From Clostridium sp. 'White wine YQ' (GTDB taxonomy: Bacteria > Bacillota > Clostridia > Clostridiales > Clostridiaceae), in contig NZ_JAQYUU010000009.1 of NCBI RefSeq assembly GCF_028728205.1, forward strand, positions 152,081-216,080: a DNA stretch of 64,000 nt. The letters are read 5' to 3'. Shown piece after piece: positions 9,491-20,354 of the stretch. The translations under genes and the position numbers were made by a program. Numbering within the stretch: the first letter of the stretch is position 1; every line of letters starts with the position of its first letter. The notes below the pieces were generated by a model. The model searched no databases. It was given only the letters and a program-made list of their open reading frames with translations, and was not told the origin of the DNA.

Positions 9491-9499
9491 TGCTATAAT
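9491..9499 (+). promoter_or_regulatory. Candidate extended -10 promoter for the epimerase gene
   Basis: TGCTATAAT matches an extended -10 element 76 bases before the GTG start at 9575. There is no good -35 box, which extended -10 promoters can lack. Confidence 0.4.
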
Positions 9500-9574
9500 T
9501 GTATTAGGATAGAAGAATGAATATAATTATATATAAGTATATACATTTATTGTTTGAGTAGGGGGAGAATCTAA

Positions 9575-10588
9575 GTGAAGGTTTTATTTATTGGTGGCAC
9601 CGGAAATATAAGTGGAGAAATATCAAAGCTAGTAATAGAAAAAGGGTGGGAATTATATCTTCTAAACCGCGGAAACAGATTAGATAAAATTCCTGAAGGG
9701 GCTAAGGCTATAATAGCTGATATAAATAATGAAGAAGATGTTTCAGCTCTTATTAAAGATATGGATTTTGATGTTGTAGCTGACTTTATTGCATTTAAAC
9801 CAGAACAAATTGAAAGAGATATAAGATTATTTTCTAAGAAAACAAGACAATTTATCTTTATAAGTACAGCGTCTGTTTATCAAAAGCCTTCAACATATCA
9901 TATTATTACTGAAAGTACTCCGCTATATAATCCATATTGGCAGTATTCTAGAGATAAGATTAAGTGCGAAGAACTATTGATGGAGGATTTTAGGCGAAAT
10001 AAGTTTCCAGTTACTATAGTAAGACCAAGTCATACTTATGGAATTGAAAAAATTCCGCTAGCAGTTAAGAGTGGCAAAGGTGCTTGGTCAGTTATTAACA
10101 GAATTATTAATGGTAAGCCAGTTATAATTCATGGAGATGGAACATCATTTTGGACATTAACACATAATACAGATTTTGCAAAAGCATTTATAGGTTTAAT
10201 GGGAAATCGTTCTGCTATAGGTGAAGCAGTGCATATTACTTCTGATGAAGCTATAACTTGGAATGAAGTTTATAATTGTATTGGAGATATACTTAATGCA
10301 GAAGTAAAAAAGGTACATGTAGCAAGTGACCTTTTGGTAGCTTTAAAGCCAGAACTAGAAGGAGATTTATTAGGGGATAAGGCTAATAGTTTAATTTTTG
10401 ATAATAGTAAAATTAAGAGATTAGTACCTGATTTCGTAGCAACTACTAGGTTCTACGAGGGTGTGAAGCTTAGCATAGAATATTTGTTAGCTAATCCCGA
10501 GTTACAAGTTGAAGATGAAGAGTTTGATAACTTTTGTGATAAGGTAATTGAACTTCAAGAAAAAATTATAAGTTCATATAAGAATTAA
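9575..10588 (+). CDS. NAD-dependent epimerase/dehydratase (extended SDR)
   Basis: A 337-residue extended short-chain dehydrogenase. The N-terminal Rossmann motif is GGTGNISG (about 7-14), the catalytic pair is Tyr124 and Lys128 in YSRDK, and the upstream Ser is in FISTASVY. Such enzymes act on nucleotide sugars or other NAD-linked substrates; the C-terminal third does not tell me which. The GTG start at 9575 has GTAGGGGGAG upstream. It is a single-gene unit ended by a terminator, next to the lipid-linked sugar transferase pair; a role in sugar modification is inference only. Confidence 0.8.
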   Translation: MKVLFIGGTGNISGEISKLVIEKGWELYLLNRGNRLDKIPEGAKAIIADINNEEDVSALIKDMDFDVVADFIAFKPEQIERDIRLFSKKTRQFIFISTASVYQKPSTYHIITESTPLYNPYWQYSRDKIKCEELLMEDFRRNKFPVTIVRPSHTYGIEKIPLAVKSGKGAWSVINRIINGKPVIIHGDGTSFWTLTHNTDFAKAFIGLMGNRSAIGEAVHITSDEAITWNEVYNCIGDILNAEVKKVHVASDLLVALKPELEGDLLGDKANSLIFDNSKIKRLVPDFVATTRFYEGVKLSIEYLLANPELQVEDEEFDNFCDKVIELQEKIISSYKN

Positions 10589-10594
10589 TAATCT

Positions 10595-10639
10595 ACAAAG
10601 AGCAGAGTCTTTATATAGACCTCTGCTCTTTGTGTTTTA
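10595..10639 (+). terminator. Intrinsic terminator after epimerase
   Basis: ACAAAGAGCAGAG pairs with CTCTGCTCTTTGT around a 13-base loop and is followed by GTTTTAT. Confidence 0.85.
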
Positions 10640-10730
10640 TCACATGAATTTCACATAATTATTTGATATTACGACTACATTTCCTATTTATAATTTAAAC
10701 AAAGAAACTAGTAAAAAGGGAGTGCGCAAA

Positions 10731-11711
10731 ATGTCTCAAGGTATTATTCACTCAGTTATTGTACCTCTATATAATGAGGAATTAGTTATTGATGAGAGTT
10801 ACAGAAGATTAAAAGCAGTTATGGATTCAACAAATGAAAAGTATGAAATTATATTTATAAATGATGGCAGTAAAGATAGAACTAAGTTAATAGCAGATGT
10901 AATTTGTAAAAAAGATAAAAACATAAAATTAATTAATTTTTCTAGAAACTTTGGACATCAAGCAGCCATAACAGCTGGGATGGATATAGCATTAGGAGAT
11001 GCAATTATAGTTATAGATGCGGACCTTCAAGATCCACCAGAAGTAATGCTTAAGATGATTGAAAAGTGGAGAGAAGGATATGAGGTTGTTTATGGAAAAA
11101 GGGCAAAAAGAGAAGGAGAAACATTTTTTAAGAAGTTCAGTGCGAAAATGTTTTATAGAATCTTAAAAAGCATGTCCAGTGTTGATATTCCAGTAGATAC
11201 AGGAGATTTTAGACTGATAGATAGAAAGGTTTGTGATTCCTTAAAATCACTTCCAGAAAAGAATAGGTATGTAAGAGGTCTTGTAAGTTGGGTAGGATAC
11301 AAGCAAACTTTTGTAGAGTTCGTAAGACAGGAAAGATTTGCAGGAGAAACAAAATATCCACTAAAGAAGATGATAAAGCTTGCAGTAGACGGAATTACTT
11401 CCTTATCATATAAACCCTTAGCTTTAGCCGGATATCTTGGGGGAATAACCTTAACCCTTGGTGGAATTTCACTGATTATAAACATTGTGAAAGCAATAGT
11501 AGATAATTTATCCATGATAAATATAGAAACAATGTTTTCCATGAACTTAATAATGTTTGGACTAATTTTTTGTATCTTAGGTATGATGGGACAATATATA
11601 GGAAGAATTTTTGACGAAAGCAAAGGAAGACCTATATATATAGTAGAAAGCATCACATCATATAGAGAAGAACAAGAAAATAATGAATTGAGAAAGATAA
11701 GCAATCAATAA
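10731..11711 (+). CDS. GT2 polyprenyl-phosphate glycosyltransferase (YkcC/GtrB-like)
   Basis: A 326-residue family 2 glycosyltransferase. The catalytic domain opens with SVIVPLYNEE, has FINDGSKDRT and the metal-binding DADLQDPPE, typical of enzymes that move a sugar from a nucleotide donor to undecaprenyl phosphate on the cytoplasmic face. Two transmembrane segments lie near the C-terminus (about 230-255 and 265-295). ATG 10731 is chosen since AGGGAG is 8 bases away; the GTG at 10722 overlaps that site. It is 26 bases before a GT39 gene, the YkcC-YkcB arrangement: this protein would load the lipid carrier and the next would use it outside. Confidence 0.88.
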   Translation: MSQGIIHSVIVPLYNEELVIDESYRRLKAVMDSTNEKYEIIFINDGSKDRTKLIADVICKKDKNIKLINFSRNFGHQAAITAGMDIALGDAIIVIDADLQDPPEVMLKMIEKWREGYEVVYGKRAKREGETFFKKFSAKMFYRILKSMSSVDIPVDTGDFRLIDRKVCDSLKSLPEKNRYVRGLVSWVGYKQTFVEFVRQERFAGETKYPLKKMIKLAVDGITSLSYKPLALAGYLGGITLTLGGISLIINIVKAIVDNLSMINIETMFSMNLIMFGLIFCILGMMGQYIGRIFDESKGRPIYIVESITSYREEQENNELRKISNQ

Positions 11712-11737
11712 TAGGAAATATATTTGGAGGGAAAATG

Positions 11738-13963
11738 ATGAAAAAATTAAAGCTGACCAAAGAAAATATAGCACTAACGATTATTTTAATTATCTCAGCA
11801 GTACTTAATTTTACAAATTTAAATATAGAAGGATATGCTAATGAATATTACGCAGCTGGCGTTAAAAGTATGACAATGAGCCTTAAAAACTTCTTTTTTG
11901 TATCATTTGATCCAGCGGGTTTTGTAAGTATTGATAAACCACCATTAGGATTTATGATTCAAGCTATATCAGCTAAAATATTTGGATTTAGTGGATTTAG
12001 TATACTATTACCAGAAGCCTTAGCTGGAGTTATATCAGTCGGATTAATATATCACATAGTTAAGAGGTCTTTTGGAAGTATAGCAGGTTTAATTTCAGCA
12101 CTATGTCTTGCAGTTACACCTATATTTGTAGCAGACAGTAGAAATAATACAATAGATAATTTATTAATAGTAGCATTATTATTAGCGTGCTTAGCCCTTT
12201 CAAAAGCTGCAGAAAAAGGAAAACTAAAATACTTAATTTTAAGCTTAGTTTTTGTGGGTATAGGGTTTAACATAAAAATGCTTCAAGCATATATGATAGT
12301 TCCTGCACTATATATAACATATTTATTATCATCTGCAGCATCTATTAAGAAAAGAATTGCACATCTTGCATTAGGAACAGTGGTATTACTGATAACATCT
12401 CTATCTTGGGCCTTTATAGTAGGATTAGTTCCAGCTTCAGATAGACCTTTTGTAGGAAGCAGTACTAATAATACAGTTATGGAACTTATAGTAGGACATA
12501 ATGGATTAGAGAGGCTTGGACTTAGCAGCTCATCAAACAGAGGTGGCGGAAACTTTGGTGGGGGAATGGGTCAAGGAAATAGACAAGGAACAGATGGAAA
12601 CACAAGTAATGTAGATGGTCAAAATACTAATAATGGACAGCCTTCACAAGGAGCACCAGATGCAAATTCAGGTGCAACACAAGCACAAAATAATGCTCAA
12701 GGAAACTCTCAGGATGGAGGTAATGCACCTTCGGGAGCACCATCAGGAATACAAGGAAATCCTCCATCAGGAGGAATGGGACCAGGAGGTAACTTTGGTG
12801 GGAGAATGGGACAAAATGCAAATGGACAAACAGGAAATATGGGAGGCTCTGAAGGAGCAGGGATAACAAGATTATTTTCAAATAATAGTTTATCAGATCA
12901 AATAATTTGGTTATTACCACTTGCGGTAATAGGATTTATAGCAGCAGCGATTAAAGAGAAATTAAGATTATCACTAAAGAATGAAAAGCAGATAGGAATC
13001 GTATTATGGGCAGCTTGGTTAGTACCAGTATTTACGTATTTCAGCTTTACAACTGGGTTATTTCACCCATACTATTTAACAATGTTAGCACCACCAATTG
13101 CGGCATTAGTAGGAATAGGAATAACTTCAATGTGGGAGCTATATAAACAAGGTGGATGGAAATCATGGTTATTACCAGCATCGTTTATTATAAATGCAGG
13201 AGTTCAATTATTAATCTTGTCTTATTACTATAACTCATCAAGTATACCTAAGTTTATAATGATAGCAATAACTATACTAAGCATAGCCTCTTCAATTGCA
13301 CTAGGAATATTTAACTTAATAAAGAAGAAAAAAGATGATATTGATGATAAAACATCTAAGATAACAAAAGGTTTAATAACAACAGCATTAGTTGGACTTC
13401 TAATTGCACCTGCAATCTGGTCAGGAACAACTATGTTTTATAAGATGGCAGGAACATTCCCATCTGCAGGATTAAGTTTAATGACAGGCAGTGGTGGAAT
13501 GGATGGAAGAGGTATGGGAGGCAGTTTTGGATCAAGTTCAGGAACTGATAGCAGTACACAAAAACTTGTAAATTATTTAAAAGCTAATACAACAACCGAG
13601 AAATATTTGGTAGCAGTGCAATCCTCTAATGGAACAGCAGCAAGCATAATAATTCAAACTGGTGGTTCAGTAATGACACTAGGAGGATTTAGCGGATCAG
13701 ATAAAATTCTAACACTAGATGAATTTAAGAATTTAGTAAGTGAAGGACAAATAAGATATGTACTAACTGGCGGCCAAGGCGGCGGTGGAAATAATGAAAT
13801 TATGAATTGGGTAAAAGAAAATGGTACATTAGTTCCACAAAGTGAATGGAGCAACTCACAATCACAAAATAGTGAAACTGGTACTTCAAATACAGATGAT
13901 GGAAATGTAAAGAATAGTAGAAATGGGATGTCAAATGAATTATATGATTTAAAGGCTAAGTAG
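11738..13963 (+). CDS. GT39/PMT-family membrane glycosyltransferase (YkcB-like)
   Basis: About 741 residues with a PMT-type N-terminal region (EGYANEYYAAG, DKPPLGFM, DSRNNTIDN) of many transmembrane helices, expected to transfer a sugar from a polyprenyl-phosphate donor to an envelope acceptor outside the cell. A Gly/Gln/Asn-rich insertion of about 110 residues (DNA 12535-12860) with repeated GGG(N/M)xxG motifs divides the membrane part; a shorter Gly/Ser-rich loop is at 13486-13560. The C-terminal ~150 residues (LVAVQSSNGTAASIIIQTGG, YVLTGGQGGGG) match the extracytoplasmic domain of YkcA/YkcB-like proteins. ATGs at 11735 and 11738 both follow GGAGGG; the second has better spacing. Confidence 0.85.
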   Translation: MKKLKLTKENIALTIILIISAVLNFTNLNIEGYANEYYAAGVKSMTMSLKNFFFVSFDPAGFVSIDKPPLGFMIQAISAKIFGFSGFSILLPEALAGVISVGLIYHIVKRSFGSIAGLISALCLAVTPIFVADSRNNTIDNLLIVALLLACLALSKAAEKGKLKYLILSLVFVGIGFNIKMLQAYMIVPALYITYLLSSAASIKKRIAHLALGTVVLLITSLSWAFIVGLVPASDRPFVGSSTNNTVMELIVGHNGLERLGLSSSSNRGGGNFGGGMGQGNRQGTDGNTSNVDGQNTNNGQPSQGAPDANSGATQAQNNAQGNSQDGGNAPSGAPSGIQGNPPSGGMGPGGNFGGRMGQNANGQTGNMGGSEGAGITRLFSNNSLSDQIIWLLPLAVIGFIAAAIKEKLRLSLKNEKQIGIVLWAAWLVPVFTYFSFTTGLFHPYYLTMLAPPIAALVGIGITSMWELYKQGGWKSWLLPASFIINAGVQLLILSYYYNSSSIPKFIMIAITILSIASSIALGIFNLIKKKKDDIDDKTSKITKGLITTALVGLLIAPAIWSGTTMFYKMAGTFPSAGLSLMTGSGGMDGRGMGGSFGSSSGTDSSTQKLVNYLKANTTTEKYLVAVQSSNGTAASIIIQTGGSVMTLGGFSGSDKILTLDEFKNLVSEGQIRYVLTGGQGGGGNNEIMNWVKENGTLVPQSEWSNSQSQNSETGTSNTDDGNVKNSRNGMSNELYDLKAK

Positions 13964-14025
13964 GCTTTAAATCATATAATAAATGAAAAATATTTTAACT
14001 TAAGCTTATGGGACGGGGGAACAAA

Positions 14026-15762
14026 ATGATAAAATTTAGAGATATAAAACTGACAAAAAAAATAATGGCACTTTCAATTAGTTTTCTTATTTTCATTGTA
14101 ATTATAGGCGGAACAGCAATAGTTCAAATTTCAGATGTAAATTCTAAAATTAATGAACTAAACAATACAAGAATGGTACCTATTATAGAATTAGAAAATA
14201 TAAAAACTGATGTTGAAGAAGTGAGAACTGTTGGGAATTCGTATATGGATGCCACAGATGATGATACTAAAAAGTCGGCATTAGATACCATAACCACTGT
14301 TATGAAAGAAATTGATACAGCTTTAGAAAAATATAAAGATGATAGTAATTTTAAAGCAGTTATGGAAAACTATAATAATTATGCTGCAGCAAAGGATGCT
14401 TTTTTATTAGCAGCAAATGAGAGAAATCAGCAAAGAAACAACGAAACACAAGGACAAATGAACGGAGCAACTCAAGGGCCACCAACAGATATGGTTAACT
14501 TTGATAAGACTAAAGTTGCTTTAGTCGTGTCACTTAATGAAATAATTAATAATCATGTAAAAGAGGCTCAAAATACATATGATAGTAGTAAGTTACTTTA
14601 TAATAGAACTCTAGTGCTATTAGGAGGATTACTTATAGTTTGTGCAGCAATAACTGTTATTTTGTCAGTTGTAATAGCAAGATCAATTATTACCCCCGTG
14701 AAAAGAGTTACTACAAAGCTTAAAGAAATATCTGAGAATGGCGGAGATTTAACTCAAAGAATAGATTATAAGAGTAAAGATGAGATAGGTGAACTAAGTC
14801 AAAGTTTTGATTTGTTTATGGATAAGCTTCAATCAATAATTAAAGAAGTATCAGTTTCAGCTAAAACAATATCGTCCTCAAGTGAAGAGTTAAACAAATC
14901 TACTACAGCAAGTACAACTTCTTTAGAAGATATTTCAAATACAGTTTTAGGAATGGCTTCAGCTACAGCAGATGCAGCAGCAGCTTCTGAAGAAACAATG
15001 GCAAGTCTTAATGAAGCATCTGCATTTTCAGAAAATACAGCAAACGCAAGCAAGAATACTTCAGCAAAGAGTAAGAAGGCTAGAAAAGAAGCAGAAGATG
15101 GTGCAAGTAAGATATCTGAAATAGTTGAATCTATAAAAGATATAGCCAATTCTTCAAAAGATGTATCTTATATGATTAATGATTTAGATCACTCATCAAA
15201 GAAGATTGGAGACATAATAGAAATCATAAGTTCTATTTCAGAGCAAACAAATTTATTAGCACTAAATGCAGCAATAGAAGCAGCAAGAGCAGGAGAAGCA
15301 GGTAGAGGCTTTAATGTGGTAGCAGATGAAATAAGAAAATTAGCTGACGAAAGTAACAATGCAGCGAGACAAATATCGGAATTAATAAAAGAAAATCAAT
15401 TAAAGGCAGCATCAGCAGTTGAATCTGTAGGTGAAGTTGAGAGAAAAGTATCAGATGGAGTTGAAAAAGCATCTGAAGTTGGAATAAGTATACAAAACAT
15501 AATTGAAAACATTCAAGATATGACTATAGAAGTAGAACATATTGATGAAGCAAATGAGCAGCAAGCTGAGAGTACTAAAGAAATTGAAAAAGCAATAGGA
15601 AGTATATCGTTAACCTCCAATGACTTAGCACAGGGAACAGAAAATATAAGTGCAAGCATACAAGAGCAATTAAGTACAATGAATGAAATAGAAAGAACAA
15701 CTTCCAATCTTTCTGATATGGCAAAAAAATTAACTAATATAACTTCAGAGTTTACTGTATAA
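14026..15762 (+). CDS. Methyl-accepting chemotaxis protein, four-helix-bundle sensor
   Basis: A 578-residue chemoreceptor: transmembrane segment about 15-35, extracellular helical ligand domain about 36-185 of 4HB_MCP type, second transmembrane segment about 190-212, HAMP, then a long cytoplasmic signalling coiled coil with the conserved tip [20 protein letters not shown] binding CheA/CheW. The ligand domain contains a Gln/Asn/Gly/Pro-rich stretch ([11 protein letters not shown]). ATG 14026 has CGGGGGA 5 bases before it; an ATG at 14008 lacks a site. It sits 62 bases after the GT39 gene without an obvious terminator, so co-transcription with the glycosyltransferases is possible. Confidence 0.92.
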   Translation: MIKFRDIKLTKKIMALSISFLIFIVIIGGTAIVQISDVNSKINELNNTRMVPIIELENIKTDVEEVRTVGNSYMDATDDDTKKSALDTITTVMKEIDTALEKYKDDSNFKAVMENYNNYAAAKDAFLLAANERNQQRNNETQGQMNGATQGPPTDMVNFDKTKVALVVSLNEIINNHVKEAQNTYDSSKLLYNRTLVLLGGLLIVCAAITVILSVVIARSIITPVKRVTTKLKEISENGGDLTQRIDYKSKDEIGELSQSFDLFMDKLQSIIKEVSVSAKTISSSSEELNKSTTASTTSLEDISNTVLGMASATADAAAASEETMASLNEASAFSENTANASKNTSAKSKKARKEAEDGASKISEIVESIKDIANSSKDVSYMINDLDHSSKKIGDIIEIISSISEQTNLLALNAAIEAARAGEAGRGFNVVADEIRKLADESNNAARQISELIKENQLKAASAVESVGEVERKVSDGVEKASEVGISIQNIIENIQDMTIEVEHIDEANEQQAESTKEIEKAIGSISLTSNDLAQGTENISASIQEQLSTMNEIERTTSNLSDMAKKLTNITSEFTV

Positions 15763-15773
15763 GATTTTTTATG

Positions 15774-15806
15774 TAACCTAGCATTAATTTAATGTTAGGT
15801 TATTTT
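15774..15806 (+). terminator. Intrinsic terminator after chemoreceptor
   Basis: TAACCTAGCATT pairs with AATGTTAGGTTA (one G-U pair) across AATTT, followed by TTTT. Confidence 0.8.
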
Positions 15807-15873
15807 CATATTTTGAAAATTAATGTAGATGTTAAATGGTATATTCTAAGTAAATGATTACATAAGAGTTTAA

Positions 15874-17322
<1,449 letters not shown>

Positions 17323-17344
17323 AAAGTTAAATTTAATAAAATAA

Positions 17345-17389
17345 AAAAAGGTGATTCTTGAAGTAATATTTTCAAGAATCACCTTTATT
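17345..17389 (+). terminator. Intrinsic terminator after bglA
   Basis: AAAGGTGATTCTTGAA pairs perfectly with TTCAAGAATCACCTTT around GTAATATT; a very stable hairpin followed by ATTAATTT. Confidence 0.85.
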
Positions 17390-17392
17390 AAT

Positions 17393-17421
17393 TTGAGGAA
17401 TTAAAACTAATATAATATAAT
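17393..17421 (+). promoter_or_regulatory. Sigma-A-type promoter for the rpiR-family gene
   Basis: TTGAGG, a 17-base spacer and TATAAT lie immediately after the bglA terminator, 58 bases before the start at 17479, so the regulator has its own promoter. Confidence 0.6.
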
Positions 17422-17478
17422 GTAATAGAGAATTATGAGCCATCAATTTTTTAAAGTCTCAGATAGAGGAGATGAAAT

Positions 17479-18291
17479 ATGGAAGAGGTTATTTATCGTT
17501 TATTATTTTTTGTGAATTCTAGCAGGGAAAAAGATGTTTACTACACAATAGCATGGACAATGCTTGAAAATATAAACCAGGTACCTAAATTCAATATAAA
17601 TCAATTAGCGGACATGTGTTATACATCTCCAGCTACCATTAGTAGGTTTATTAAAAAATTAGATTATGAAAGCTTTGGAGATTTTAAAAACAGACTAGAA
17701 CATACTATTAGATATTACAATGACCAGTTATCTTTTAACTTGAAATTAATTGATAATAAGAGCATTAAGCCAAGTACAATAGAAAATGAATTTTATGACT
17801 TATTAATTGATAACTTAGAACAAAGCCGCAAGAATATTAATATGAGGAGTTTAGATAAACTCTTGGAACTTATTTATACTCATAATAAAATTGCTTTTTT
17901 CGGAATGCAGTTTTCTCAGTACATAGCAATGGAAATACAGGCCAAATTTATAGCATTAGGTAAGCTAGCCACTGCTTTTGTGGATTTTCAAGAGCAGCTT
18001 AAACACATTGAAGAATTAGATGAAAATTCTCTAGTTATAATGCTGTCTGTAGCAGGAAGAGTAGCCAAAACAGATATAATTAGAAAAATCAAAAGAAAGA
18101 GAGCTAAACTAGCCGTTATAACGCAGGATCCTGACATAGAACGTTTTAAAGAAGCTGATTTAGTCATTAATTTTGGAAATCCAGACATTAAAAGTGTGGA
18201 ATCAATAGTCTTAGGTAGATATACCTTATTAAGTATTATGGATATTTTATATTACAGATATGGACAATTATATAATCATAGAAATAGTTAA
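17479..18291 (+). CDS. RpiR-family regulator (HTH plus SIS domain)
   Basis: A 270-residue regulator. The N-terminal helix-turn-helix (about 10-75, with NINQLADMCYTSPATISRFI) is the HTH_6 type; the C-terminal SIS sugar-phosphate-binding domain (about 115-255) contains KIAFFGMQFSQYIA and LVIMLSVAGRVAKT. RpiR proteins sense phosphosugars and control catabolic genes. Placed right after a 6-phospho-beta-glucosidase, it most likely controls bglA in response to a phospho-glucoside or Glc-6-P (inference from context). GAGGAGATGAAAT precedes the ATG. Confidence 0.9.
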   Translation: MEEVIYRLLFFVNSSREKDVYYTIAWTMLENINQVPKFNINQLADMCYTSPATISRFIKKLDYESFGDFKNRLEHTIRYYNDQLSFNLKLIDNKSIKPSTIENEFYDLLIDNLEQSRKNINMRSLDKLLELIYTHNKIAFFGMQFSQYIAMEIQAKFIALGKLATAFVDFQEQLKHIEELDENSLVIMLSVAGRVAKTDIIRKIKRKRAKLAVITQDPDIERFKEADLVINFGNPDIKSVESIVLGRYTLLSIMDILYYRYGQLYNHRNS

Positions 18292-18325
18292 AGTGAGGAT
18301 TTTCTATCTTGAAAATCCTCATTTT
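18290..18325. terminator. Bidirectional terminator between rpiR and marR genes
   Basis: AAGTGAGGATTTTC pairs with GAAAATCCTCATTTT around TATCTT, between convergent genes. Confidence 0.85.
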
Positions 18326-18332
18326 AGTTTTG

Positions 18333-18764
18333 TTATTCTAAATATCTAATTGCATTATCAGACATTTTCTTTAATAATTTTAAGGCTAGAAGTTTTTCTC
18401 CCTCTGTAAAATCAAAGGATAGAAATGAACTGGACTCATTAAGAACCCTAGTAATTATTGGTTTTATATCAAGTGCTTTTTGGGTAACATAAAGCTTATA
18501 GGCCCTACGATCTGTTTCATCAACTTCTCGTCTAACATAGCCAGCTTCTTCAAGTTTTTTTATAGCCTTTGCGGTTGTTCCCTTATCTATTGCTAGGAGA
18601 TCAGAAAGCTTATCTTGGCTTATTCCATCATTACAATATAAATTTAAGATGAATATGTATTGACCGCTGCCTATATTATATTCTTTTAAGTTCTTGCTAA
18701 TATAATTTTGATTATACCTATTTAATATAGATATCCATTTACCTAAGGATTCACTACTCTCCAA
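18333..18764 (-). CDS. MarR-family transcriptional regulator
   Basis: A 143-residue winged-helix regulator with GISQDKLSDLLAIDKGTTAKA as the recognition region and YVRREVDETDRRAYKLYVT as the wing, flanked by helices for dimerisation. MarR proteins are usually repressors released by small aromatic ligands or drugs. The gene is divergent from a MATE exporter, and the shared 150-base intergenic region contains two strong palindromes, so it probably represses both itself and the exporter. Its cognate ligand is unknown. Confidence 0.92.
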   Translation of the reverse strand: MESSESLGKWISILNRYNQNYISKNLKEYNIGSGQYIFILNLYCNDGISQDKLSDLLAIDKGTTAKAIKKLEEAGYVRREVDETDRRAYKLYVTQKALDIKPIITRVLNESSSFLSFDFTEGEKLLALKLLKKMSDNAIRYLE

Positions 18765-18790
18765 AGCTATTTCCTCCTATAGCATAATTT

Positions 18791-18832
18791 ATATTTCAAT
18801 ATATAGTTGCAATTGCAACTTATTTGAAATAT
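18791..18832. promoter_or_regulatory. Nested palindrome, probable MarR operator 1
   Basis: A perfect 16-base palindrome AGTTGCAATTGCAACT (18805-18820) is enclosed by a second inverted pair, ATATTTCAA (18791) and TTGAAATAT (18824). MarR dimers bind such palindromes. Its place near the marR start suggests autorepression. Confidence 0.7.
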
Positions 18833-18862
18833 AATAATAGTTGCCAGTGCAACTATTATTAT
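18831..18862. promoter_or_regulatory. Second palindrome, probable MarR operator 2
   Basis: ATAATAATAGTTGC and GCAACTATTATTAT are perfect 14-base inverted arms separated by CAGT. The core AGTTGC/GCAACT is the same half-site as in operator 1. It lies 52 bases before the MATE start, where promoter elements are expected. Confidence 0.7.
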
Positions 18863-18913
18863 AATACATATATTATAAAAATCATATATTAAATTTTAAA
18901 GGAGGTTTTAATT

Positions 18914-20317
18914 ATGAATACAACAAATGAATTAGGCACTGAAAGTGTAGGGAAACTTCTTTTGAAATTTTCTATTCCAGCAATTATTGGTATGTTAGTG
19001 AATGTACTCTATAGTATTGTAGATAGAATATTTGTTGGAAGAGGGGTAGGATCACTACCGCTTTCAGGTGTAGCAGTAACATTCCCAATAACAAATGTCA
19101 TTATGGCATTTGGTATGCTTGCAGGAATAGGTGCAGGTGCAGTTATTTCTATAAAACTAGGTCAGAATAAAAAAGAAGAAGCAGAACATATTTTAGGAAA
19201 TGCATTCGTTTTACTTGTTATATTCTCAGTATTTATTACTGTCGTAGGAATACTTTTCCTTGAACCTATACTTAGGATACTAGGGGCAAGTGAAGATATA
19301 ATGCTATATGCAAAAGAATTTTCTTTTATTATTTTCCTTGGTGTTATATTTCAAAATATTGCTTTTGGATTAAATTCAGTTATTAGGTCACAAGGTGATC
19401 CTAAAACGGCAATGGTTACAATGTTGTTAGGAGCTTTTATAAATTTTATAGCTAATCCTTTATTTATATTTGTATTTAAGTTGGGAGTAAGAGGGTCAGC
19501 TTTATCAACTGTTATCTCACAAATGATAACTGCCACTTGGACACTTTGGTTCTTCCTAAAAGGTAAGGGGCTATTGAAGCTTAAGAGAGAAAACCTAAAA
19601 TTAGATTCTCATATTATTAAGCAAATAATAGCAATTGGTATGTCTCCTTTTGTAATGCAATTAGCCGCAAGTGTAGTTACCATTACATTTAACAAGAGTT
19701 TAGAAAATTACGGTGGTTCTATTGCTATAGGAGCTATGGCGCTAGTAACAAGCATTAATATGCTTATATTAATGCCTATATTCGGAATAAATCAAGGGGT
19801 TCAGCCTATTATTGGATACAATTACGGTGCAAAAAATTACAAGAGAGTTAAAAAGGCACTTAAGTATGCCGTTATGGGAGCTACAGCAATTACAGTATTC
19901 GGATTTATAATGGTAGAACTTTTCCCAGTTCAAATAATAAAGGTATTTAATAGTGATGATGTTGGTCTAGTAGATATGGGATCAAGAGGACTTACTATAT
20001 TTTTATTAATGTTACCAATTGTAGGCTTCACTATAGTTGGAACTAATTATTTCCAAGCTATAGCGAAAGCAAAACTTTCTATGATACTAGGACTACTTAG
20101 ACAAGTATTATTTTTAATACCATTGATAATAATACTACCTAATTACTTTAAATTAGATGGTATTTGGATGGCTCAACCTATAGCTGACTTTGTTACAACT
20201 GTTGTTACAGGTGTGTTTGTTTATAGGGAAATGAAGATACTTACTAAGTCTGAACAAAAAGATAAGGAAGAAGAGTTTACTAAAGGTGATTTAGAAGCTA
20301 AAGTTGCAGATATTTAA
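18914..20317 (+). CDS. MATE-family multidrug exporter
   Basis: A 467-residue membrane protein with about 12 transmembrane segments in two homologous halves, with typical MATE motifs: KFSIPAIIGMLVNVLYSIVD in helix 1, GAGAVISIKLGQ, and in the second half FGINQGVQPIIGYNYGAK. MATE proteins export cationic drugs or metabolites using Na+ or H+. GGAGGTTTTAATT precedes the ATG. It is divergent from a marR gene with two palindromic operators between, so it is probably induced when that repressor binds its ligand. Confidence 0.92.
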   Translation: MNTTNELGTESVGKLLLKFSIPAIIGMLVNVLYSIVDRIFVGRGVGSLPLSGVAVTFPITNVIMAFGMLAGIGAGAVISIKLGQNKKEEAEHILGNAFVLLVIFSVFITVVGILFLEPILRILGASEDIMLYAKEFSFIIFLGVIFQNIAFGLNSVIRSQGDPKTAMVTMLLGAFINFIANPLFIFVFKLGVRGSALSTVISQMITATWTLWFFLKGKGLLKLKRENLKLDSHIIKQIIAIGMSPFVMQLAASVVTITFNKSLENYGGSIAIGAMALVTSINMLILMPIFGINQGVQPIIGYNYGAKNYKRVKKALKYAVMGATAITVFGFIMVELFPVQIIKVFNSDDVGLVDMGSRGLTIFLLMLPIVGFTIVGTNYFQAIAKAKLSMILGLLRQVLFLIPLIIILPNYFKLDGIWMAQPIADFVTTVVTGVFVYREMKILTKSEQKDKEEEFTKGDLEAKVADI

Positions 20318-20323
20318 TTATAA

Positions 20324-20354
20324 AATAAAAGAGCCCAGAGGGCTCTTTTATTTT
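20324..20354. terminator. Bidirectional terminator between MATE and small ORF
   Basis: AATAAAAGAGCCC pairs with GGGCTCTTTTATT around AGA; it reaches the stop codon of the minus-strand small gene. Confidence 0.85.

Noticed and set aside
11153..11704. 183-codon frame antisense to the GT2 gene
   Set aside because: Entirely inside a well-supported glycosyltransferase; low-GC codon bias of the sense gene leaves the opposite frame open.
12615..12920. Frames on both strands within the GT39 low-complexity insert
   Set aside because: Products of the repetitive Gly/Gln/Asn coding sequence; no start signals.
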